From NCBI GenBank assembly GCA_902790525.1, contig CADASI010000014.1, positions 1 through 34,763 on the forward strand: a stretch of 34,763 nt of DNA, written 5' to 3'. The translations under genes and the position numbers were made by a program. Below, piece after piece: positions 29,118 to 34,763 of this stretch (positions within the stretch are counted from its first letter, which is position 1; every line of letters begins with the position of its first letter). Below the pieces are notes generated by a model. That model was not told the DNA's origin and did no database searches. It saw only the letters and a program-made list of their open reading frames with translations. Source of the DNA: an uncultured Eubacteriales bacterium. GTDB taxonomy: Bacteria; Bacillota; Clostridia; Christensenellales; Aristaeellaceae.

Positions 29118-30161
29118 ATGAAGAAGATTCTTGCTTTCCTGCTCTGCGCGATGCTGCTTCTGAGCTGCACCGCCGCCCTGGCCGAAAAGGTTGGCGTTTC
29201 GATGCCCACCAAGGACCTCCAGCGTTGGAACCAGGATGGCGCCTACATGGAAGAGAAGCTGAAGGAAGCCGGCTATGAGGTCGAGCTGCAGTTCGCCTCC
29301 AACGACGTTCCCACCCAGCTCAACCAGGTTGAGACCATGATCGACGACGGCTGCCAGGTTGTGGTTATCGCCGCGATCGAAGGCTCCTCCCTCGGCTCCG
29401 CCCTCGACAAGGCCGCTGAGAAGGGCGTCAAGGTCATCGCCTATGACCGTCTGCTGATGGACAACGCCAACGTCGACTACTATGCCACCTTCGACAACTA
29501 CAAGGTCGGCACCGTGCAGGGCACCTACGTGAAGGATGCTTTGGATCTGGACAACGCGGAAGGCCCGTTCGTTATGGAGATCACCGCGGGCGATCCCGGC
29601 GACAACAACGCCCGTTACTTCTATCAGGGCGCGATCGACGTTCTGAAGCCCTTCATCGACGATGGCAAGATCATCGTGACCTCTGGCCAGATCGAGTTCG
29701 ACCAGGTTGCCACCCCCACCTGGAAGACCGACGTCGCCCAGAAGCGCGCTGAGGATATCCTGACCGCCAACTACGCCAACGGCGAGGAGCTCGACGTGTG
29801 GCTGTGCTCCAACGACTCCACCGCCCTGGGCGTGACCAACGCCCTCGAGGCCAACTACGGCGGCGAGAATTGGCCCATCATCACCGGCCAGGACTGCGAC
29901 ATCGCCAACACCAAGAACATGATCGCCGGCAAGCAGAGCATGTCCGTGTTCAAGGACACCCGCACCCTGGCGGCGCAGGTTGTCAAGATGGTCGGCCAGA
30001 TCCTGTCCGGCGAAGAGGTTGACGTGAACGACACCGAGACCTACGACAACAACGTGAAGGTCGTTCCTTCCTTCCTGTGCGATCCCGTGTTCGCGGATGC
30101 CAACAACTACAAAGAGATCCTGATCGACTCCGGCTACTACACCGAGGATCAGCTCCAGTAA
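29118..30161 (+). CDS. chvE: Multiple-sugar-binding protein, ChvE type
   Basis: 347-residue extracytoplasmic binding protein of the CUT2 group. Signal peptide 1-22 (MKK, hydrophobic stretch, ALA before Glu23). The mature part matches ChvE/XylF-type proteins: VGVSMPTKDLQRWNQDG, VELQFASNDVPTQLNQVE, VVIAAIEGSSL, VIAYDRLLMDNANVDYYATFD, AGDPGDNNARYFYQGA and NDSTALGVTNALE. ChvE binds several aldoses, including xylose, arabinose, glucose and galactose; specificity here is open. The start is the ATG at 29118 with AAGGAG about 11 bases upstream. It is followed by a hairpin and then the ATPase gene. Confidence 0.92.
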   Translation: MKKILAFLLCAMLLLSCTAALAEKVGVSMPTKDLQRWNQDGAYMEEKLKEAGYEVELQFASNDVPTQLNQVETMIDDGCQVVVIAAIEGSSLGSALDKAAEKGVKVIAYDRLLMDNANVDYYATFDNYKVGTVQGTYVKDALDLDNAEGPFVMEITAGDPGDNNARYFYQGAIDVLKPFIDDGKIIVTSGQIEFDQVATPTWKTDVAQKRAEDILTANYANGEELDVWLCSNDSTALGVTNALEANYGGENWPIITGQDCDIANTKNMIAGKQSMSVFKDTRTLAAQVVKMVGQILSGEEVDVNDTETYDNNVKVVPSFLCDPVFADANNYKEILIDSGYYTEDQLQ

Positions 30162-30183
30162 TCTCATTCGTTGAATGAACAAC

Positions 30184-30212
30184 GATGCAGGCGGGCGTGC
30201 CCCGCCTGCATC
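30184..30212 (+). terminator. Attenuator hairpin between chvE and the ATPase gene
   Basis: GATGCAGGCGGG pairs with CCCGCCTGCATC around CGTGC, followed by ATTTAGGAATACTTCTCTTTT. No separate promoter was found before the ATPase gene, so partial read-through is likely, giving more binding protein than transporter. Confidence 0.7.
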
Positions 30213-30251
30213 ATTTAGGAATACTTCTCTTTTGAAGGTTGGAGGAGAGCC

Positions 30252-31796
30252 ATGGCAAAGATATTGCTGGAAATGAAGAACATTACCAAGACCTTCCCCG
30301 GTGTGAAGGCCCTTGACAATGTCAACCTCCAGGTGGAGGAGGGCGAGATCCACGCTCTTGTCGGCGAGAACGGCGCGGGCAAGTCCACGCTGATGAACGT
30401 GCTGAGCGGTATCTATCCCTATGGCACCTATGAGGGCGACATCATCTACAACGGGCAGGTCTGCAAGTTCTCAAACATCAAGGATTCCGAGAAGCTGGGC
30501 ATCGTCATCATTCACCAGGAGCTGGCGCTGGTTCCCGAGATGACCATCGGCGAGAACATGTACCTGGGCAACGAGCGCGGCCACAAATTCGCCATCGACT
30601 GGAACACGACCTACGCCGAGGCGGACAAGTACCTGAAGATGGTGAACCTGGAGGAGAGCTCCAAGGTACAGGTCAAGACCATCGGCACCGGCAAGCAGCA
30701 GCTCGTGGAAATCGCCAAGGCACTGGCCAAGCAGGCGAAGCTGCTGATCCTGGACGAGCCCACCTCGTCCCTGAACGAAGAGGATTCCCGCGCGCTGCTG
30801 GACCTGATGCTGGGCTTCAAAAAGCAGGGGATGACCATGATCATCATCTCCCACAAGCTCAACGAGGTCGCCTACGTCGCGGACAAGATAACCGTCATAC
30901 GCGACGGCACCACCATCGAAACCATTGACAACCGCGGCCCCGAGCCCGTGTCGGAGGAGCGCATCATCAAGGGCATGGTCGGCCGCGAGATGACCAACCG
31001 CTTCCCCAAGCGCGAGGGCGTGAAGATCGGCGACGTGATGATGGAGGTCGAGCACTGGACCGTGCACCATCCCCTCTACCCCGAGCGCAAGGTGGTGGAC
31101 GACGTGTCCATCAACGTCCGCAAGGGCGAGGTCGTGGGCATCTACGGCCTGATGGGCGCGGGACGCACGGAGCTGGCGATGTCCATATTCGGCCAGAGCT
31201 ATGGCGTGAACTTCTCCGGCAAGCTCAAGATCGACGGCAAGGAAGTCAAGATGAAGAAGAGCGAGGCCGACGCTATCAAGCACAAGATCGCCTACGTCAC
31301 CGAGGACCGCAAGGGCAACGGCCTGATCCTCAGCCAGTCCATCAAGGTCAACACCTCCCTTGCCAACCTGAACAGCCTGGCGAAGCTGGGCGTCATCGAC
31401 CAGGACAAGGAGTACGCCGTGGCCGAGGAGTACCGCGACAAGCTCAAGACCAAGACCCCCACGGTGGAGCAGCTCGTGGGCAACCTCTCCGGCGGCAACC
31501 AGCAGAAGGTGCTGCTGGCCAAGTGGATGTTCGCCGAGCCGGACATCATGCTGCTGGACGAGCCCACCCGCGGCATCGACGTGGGCGCGAAGTACGAGAT
31601 CTACTGCATCATCAACGATCTCGCGGCTCAGGGCAAGTCCGTCGTCATGATCTCCTCCGAGCTTCCGGAGGTGCTGGGCATGAGCGACCGGATCTACATC
31701 ATGAACGAAGGCAAAATGGTCGGTGAGATGAAAGCGCAGGATGCCACCCAGGAGAACATCATGGCGCTGATCCTCCAGTCGGGAAGGGGTGCGTAA
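30252..31796 (+). CDS. mmsA: Multiple-monosaccharide ABC transporter ATP-binding protein (MmsA/GguA type)
   Basis: 514 residues with two ABC domains. The first has Walker [10 protein letters not shown] at 38-46, the [14 protein letters not shown] signature region and Walker [12 protein letters not shown]. The second has a degenerate Walker A ([11 protein letters not shown], near 300), a full LSGGNQQKV signature near 411 and [14 protein letters not shown]. The degenerate site in the second half is normal for this family. It energises sugar uptake with the two permeases downstream; the first permease starts two bases after the stop. GGAGGAG precedes the ATG. Confidence 0.94.
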   Translation: MAKILLEMKNITKTFPGVKALDNVNLQVEEGEIHALVGENGAGKSTLMNVLSGIYPYGTYEGDIIYNGQVCKFSNIKDSEKLGIVIIHQELALVPEMTIGENMYLGNERGHKFAIDWNTTYAEADKYLKMVNLEESSKVQVKTIGTGKQQLVEIAKALAKQAKLLILDEPTSSLNEEDSRALLDLMLGFKKQGMTMIIISHKLNEVAYVADKITVIRDGTTIETIDNRGPEPVSEERIIKGMVGREMTNRFPKREGVKIGDVMMEVEHWTVHHPLYPERKVVDDVSINVRKGEVVGIYGLMGAGRTELAMSIFGQSYGVNFSGKLKIDGKEVKMKKSEADAIKHKIAYVTEDRKGNGLILSQSIKVNTSLANLNSLAKLGVIDQDKEYAVAEEYRDKLKTKTPTVEQLVGNLSGGNQQKVLLAKWMFAEPDIMLLDEPTRGIDVGAKYEIYCIINDLAAQGKSVVMISSELPEVLGMSDRIYIMNEGKMVGEMKAQDATQENIMALILQSGRGA

Positions 31797-31798
31797 CG

Positions 31799-32986
31799 AT
31801 GAATGAAAACAGGATGAGCGTTAGCGCTTTTTTCCAGAAATACACCATGGTGATCGCGCTGGTCGTGGTGGTCATATTCTTCGCCATCGCCACCGGCGGC
31901 GGCTCCCTGAAGCCCGGCAGCATCAACAACCTGATCTCCCAGAACGGCTACGTCTTCGTGCTGGCCTCCGGCATGCTGCTGTGTATCCTCACCGGCGGCA
32001 ACATCGACCTGTCCGTGGGCTCCGTGGTGTGCTTCTCGGCGGCCGTGGGCTGCGTGATGATGGACAAGGGCGCCAACATGTGGTTCGCCGTGCTCGTCAT
32101 GCTGGCGATCGGCCTGCTGATCGGCGTCTTCCAGGGCTTCTGGATCGCCAAGATCCGGGTCCCCGCGTTCATCGCCACGCTGTCGGGCATGTACGCCTTC
32201 CGCGGCCTCTCCAACGTTGTGCTGGGCGGCTACCGCGTTGACATCAGCAACGAGAAGTTCCTGTTCCTGTTCGGCGGTGGCCGCGACTGCTACATCCCCG
32301 ATTTCATCCGCCAGTGGATGGGCTCGGAGGGCAAGCCCAACCTGACCTGCCTGGCGATCGGCATACTCGTAATCGTGGTCTACATCCTGATGACCGTGAG
32401 GAAGATCCACATCCAGAACAAGCTCAGCATCCACCAGTCCGTGCTCGGACAGTGCGTCACGACGGGCGCGATCTCCGTGGTGGTACTGTTCATCACCTGG
32501 CAGCTCGCCAGCTTCAGGGGCATCCCGACGGTGCTGATCTGGATCGGCCTGATCCTGGGGATCTACCAGTACATCACGACCAAGACGGCCATCGGCAGAC
32601 ACCTGTACGCCGTCGGCGGCAACGAGAAGGCGACGGCCCTGTCCGGCGTCAAGACGCGCAACGTCTACTGGTTCGCCTACGCCAGCATCGGCCTGATGGC
32701 CGGCCTGGGCGGCATACTGACGGCCGCGCGCGCCAAGGGCATCGACCCGACCTACGGCGAGGGCTATGAGATGGACGCCATCGCTTCCTGCTTCATCGGC
32801 GGCGCTTCCGCCTACGGCGGCATCGGCAAGGTGTCCGGCATGATCATCGGCGCCGTGCTGATGGGCGTTATCAACCAGGGCATGAACATGGTGGGCGTTG
32901 ACTCCAACTTCCAGAAGGTGGTCAAGGGCCTCGTGCTGCTGGCGGCCGTCATCTTCGATGTCATGTCCAAACGTCAGAAGCGATAA
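31799..32986 (+). CDS. mmsB: Sugar ABC transporter permease 1 (MmsB/GguB type)
   Basis: 395 residues, about ten hydrophobic helices. CUT2 permease features: VLASGMLLCILTGGNIDLSVGSVVCF near 55-80, RVPAFIATLSGMYAFRGLSNVVLGG, GRHLYAVGGNEKATALSGV near 265 and the C-terminal ASAYGGIGKVSGMIIGAVLMGVINQGMNMVG. The length fits GguB/XylH-like permeases, longer than RbsC. It lies two bases after the ATPase gene and is followed 21 bases later by a second, distinct permease gene. Confidence 0.93.
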   Translation: MNENRMSVSAFFQKYTMVIALVVVVIFFAIATGGGSLKPGSINNLISQNGYVFVLASGMLLCILTGGNIDLSVGSVVCFSAAVGCVMMDKGANMWFAVLVMLAIGLLIGVFQGFWIAKIRVPAFIATLSGMYAFRGLSNVVLGGYRVDISNEKFLFLFGGGRDCYIPDFIRQWMGSEGKPNLTCLAIGILVIVVYILMTVRKIHIQNKLSIHQSVLGQCVTTGAISVVVLFITWQLASFRGIPTVLIWIGLILGIYQYITTKTAIGRHLYAVGGNEKATALSGVKTRNVYWFAYASIGLMAGLGGILTAARAKGIDPTYGEGYEMDAIASCFIGGASAYGGIGKVSGMIIGAVLMGVINQGMNMVGVDSNFQKVVKGLVLLAAVIFDVMSKRQKR

Positions 32987-33007
32987 GGGTGAGGAGGATG
33001 GCAAACA

Positions 33008-34207
33008 ATGGAGAATAAAGCCTTGAATAAGTCCAATATCAGAAAGCCGCATTCGATTTCCATGCTGAAAAAGAATGCCATGCTCATCATCCTGGTGCTG
33101 GTGTACATCTTCTTCACGATCATGACCAAGGGCCGGATGTTCAAGCCGACCAGCTTCGCCGCGCTGATCAACCAGAACGCCTATGTGTACATCCTCGGCT
33201 GCGGCATGCTGATGTGCATGCTGACCGGCGGCAACATCGACCTCTCCTGCGGCGCATTCGTCTGCCTGCTCGGCGCGCTGGGCGGCATGATGATGGTGGT
33301 GTGGAAGTGGGGCACCGGCCTGTCCCTGGTGGCCATGCTGGCAATCGGCGTGATTTACGGCTGCGGTCTGGGCGCGCTGATCGCCTACGTGATGGTTCCG
33401 CCGTGGATCGCGACGCTGGCCGGTTACCTGGCCTTCCGCGGCCTGGGCACCTCCATACTGGGCGTGTCCTCGACGAACTCCATCTCCTTCAAGGACAACC
33501 AGTCCTTCCTGAACATCTTCTCCGGCACGCTGTTCAAGACGCCCGAGGGCCAGATGAACATGCCCTGCCTGATCGTGGGCATCGTGGCCGCGGCGCTGGT
33601 GGTGCTGCTGATCTTCAACACCCGCGCGACCCGCCTGAGGAAGGGCTACGAGGTGGATACCCTCGGCATGGATGTCGCCAAGAGCGCGCTGGGCGCGCTG
33701 GCCATAGTGCTGGTCATGTACAAGCTGGCGCTGGCCGGCGGCATCCCCACCGTGCTGGTGTGGGTGGCCGCGGTGGTGCTATTGTATGCGTTCATCACCA
33801 GCAAGACCACGGTGGGCCGTCACTTCTACGTGGTGGGCGGCAACATGGAGGCGGCGCGCCTGTCCGGCGTGAACACCAAGCGGATCATGTTCCTGGCGTA
33901 TCTGAACATGGCGATACTGACCTCCATCTCCGCCATGATCGTGATCTCCCGCTACACGGCGGCCAACGCCGACGCCGGCAAGAACTTCGAGATGGACGCC
34001 ATCTCCGCCTGTGTGGTGGGCGGCGTGTCCGCCAGCGGCGGCGCGGGCACCGTGCTCGGCATGGTCATCGGCGCGACACTGATCGGCGTGATCAACCTGG
34101 GCATGTTCCAGATCAACCTCGACGCGAACTACCAGCGCGTCGTCAAGGGCTTCGTGCTGCTGGCGGCCGTGGTGTTCGACATTCTCTCCAAGAAGCGCAA
34201 CACCTGA
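33008..34207 (+). CDS. Sugar ABC transporter permease 2 (MmsB/GguB paralogue)
   Basis: 399 residues, clearly homologous to permease 1 over its whole length (ILGCGMLMCMLTGGNIDLSCGAFVCL, VPPWIATLAGYLAFRGLG, GRHFYVVGGNMEAARLSGV, SASGGAGTVLGMVIGATLIGVIN) but strongly diverged. The N-terminus is longer and basic. GguAB systems normally have one permease gene; two adjacent paralogues suggest a heterodimeric channel or two specificities. The ATG at 33008 has GAGGATGG upstream; a strong terminator follows at 34224. Confidence 0.92.
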   Translation: MENKALNKSNIRKPHSISMLKKNAMLIILVLVYIFFTIMTKGRMFKPTSFAALINQNAYVYILGCGMLMCMLTGGNIDLSCGAFVCLLGALGGMMMVVWKWGTGLSLVAMLAIGVIYGCGLGALIAYVMVPPWIATLAGYLAFRGLGTSILGVSSTNSISFKDNQSFLNIFSGTLFKTPEGQMNMPCLIVGIVAAALVVLLIFNTRATRLRKGYEVDTLGMDVAKSALGALAIVLVMYKLALAGGIPTVLVWVAAVVLLYAFITSKTTVGRHFYVVGGNMEAARLSGVNTKRIMFLAYLNMAILTSISAMIVISRYTAANADAGKNFEMDAISACVVGGVSASGGAGTVLGMVIGATLIGVINLGMFQINLDANYQRVVKGFVLLAAVVFDILSKKRNT

Positions 34208-34223
34208 AATCCCATGCGCACAG

Positions 34224-34258
34224 CGCCGGACAGGTCGATGACCTGTCCGGCGTTTTTT
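34224..34258 (+). terminator. Intrinsic terminator of the sugar ABC operon
   Basis: CGCCGGACAGGTC pairs with GACCTGTCCGGCG around GAT, followed by six T. It starts 17 bases after the permease 2 stop. Confidence 0.92.
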
Positions 34259-34266
34259 GGGGATAA

Positions 34267-34345
34267 CAATGATTAGCGAACCGGCGAGCGAAGCTCGCGG
34301 TTGCGCGGGTCGGCGGCTTCCGAAGGAAGACGCCGACAATCATTG
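34267..34345 (+). repeat. 79-bp structured repeat, copy 2
   Basis: Bounded by CAATGATT (34267-34274) and AATCATTG (34338-34345), the same length as copy 1 at 18813-18891. It contains GCGAGC-GAA-GCTCGC and GTCGGCG...CGCCGAC hairpins. It lies between the operon terminator and the GGDEF remnant. Confidence 0.8.
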
Positions 34346-34351
34346 TGCCGG

Positions 34352-34763
34352 TCAGGCTCTCTTTTTCGCCTCGTAGAGCCTGCGGTCGGCGTTGTCGAGG
34401 ACGTCCTTCAGGCTCTCCTCCTCGCCGCGCCGCAGCCACGCCGACGCTCACGCTCAGGTCATAGGGCGAGCGGGCCTGCGCGTTGAGCTTCGCCAGCGTG
34501 GCGTGGATGCGCTCCGTCAGCGCGCGGACGGTGGACGGCGATTCGGCGCTGACCAGCACCACGAACTCATCCCCGCCGTACCGGGCGATATTGGCCCGCC
34601 GGGGCAGGCCGCCGCAGGACTGGCGGAGCCCTGCCACTGTTCGTATTGGTACATGAGCTGCTTTCGGTTGTTCAGCCGGGTCAGCGGGTCGATGGCGATC
34701 ATCTCGTCCAGCCAGTTCTGGTAGAGGATCAGCGTGGCCATCGACAGCGCGGCGCAGGCCAGC
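34352..34763 (-). pseudogene. Decayed GGDEF-domain (diguanylate cyclase-like) gene, 5' part beyond the window
   Basis: On the minus strand the frame entering the window reads QNWLDEMIAIDPLTRLNNRK then LMYQYEQW, the start of a GGDEF domain after a membrane helix. Another frame then gives LRQSCGGLPRRANIARYGGDEFVVLVSAES and YDLSVSVGVA, and a third gives RRGEEESLKDVLDNADRRLY up to a TGA at 34352-34354. About 50 residues that normally include DxDxFK...ND are missing between the first two blocks. So there is one internal deletion and at least one further frameshift. Without the missing part it should not make cyclic di-GMP. An assembly error cannot be fully excluded. Confidence 0.8.

Noticed and set aside
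1-34763. tRNA or rRNA genes
   Set aside because: No cloverleaf-like sequence with conserved T-loop GTTCGANTC or rRNA segments was seen by eye; a dedicated scan was not possible.

Overview
The window comes from a GC-rich, spore-forming, anaerobic Firmicute, most likely an uncultured member of the Clostridia. Spore formation is shown by spoIVB and a spoIVFA/spoIVFB pair. An acetogen-type C1 metabolism is shown by acsD, acsC, acsE, a CooC-type nickel ATPase, CooT and NfnAB. Strong AAGGAGG-type ribosome binding sites and TTGACA-17-TATAAT promoters fit this group. Family or genus cannot be assigned from the sequence alone.

Layout. 1-1415 (minus): end of a galactose/glucose-type (CUT2) ABC operon, mglB followed by a truncated mglA. 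1712-2938 (minus): spoIVB. 3205-7233 (plus): the classic tilS-hpt-ftsH block. 7279-8439 (minus): tmcAL. 8570-9562 (plus): a thymidine kinase fused to a GNAT acetyltransferase. 9721-11514: Na/Pi cotransporter with PhoU-like tail. 11569-13026: alkD-like, Nudix and zinc-ribbon genes. 13090-14672: spoIVFA-like and spoIVFB. 14697-18674 (minus): cooC-acsD-acsC-acsE. 18945-19301 (minus): a small membrane protein. 19387-21238: a presumed nickel-handling island (75-aa unknown, CooT, a His-rich protein, and a divergent CsoR-family regulator with a His-rich head). 21308-23489 (plus): a THF riboswitch followed by folT-folC. 23548-28194 (minus): nfnB, nfnA, an LPG-synthase-type membrane protein and an M20 amidohydrolase. 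28559-28882 (plus): a TfoX-N protein. 29118-34207 (plus): a ChvE/Ggu-type multiple-sugar ABC operon with two different permeases. 34352-end (minus): a decayed GGDEF gene.

How genes fit together. SpoIVB, SpoIVFA and SpoIVFB form the known forespore-to-mother-cell pathway that triggers pro-sigma-K processing; all three lie within 15 kb. CooC, CooT, the His-rich protein and the metal-sensor-like regulator look like a nickel supply line for carbon monoxide dehydrogenase/acetyl-CoA synthase. The corrinoid protein (AcsCD) and methyltransferase (AcsE) carry the methyl branch, and NfnAB links ferredoxin, NADH and NADPH. The THF riboswitch, folT and folC supply the folate that AcsE uses.

Intergenic DNA is unusually rich in structured repeats: (a) two copies of a composite element bounded by heptanucleotide arrays and paired hairpins; (b) a 100-bp TA-flanked MITE-like element inserted in one of those arrays; (c) two 79-bp elements with terminal inverted repeats and covarying stems; (d) three short REP-like hairpins. 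Several promoters also have their -10 element in the loop of a dyad.
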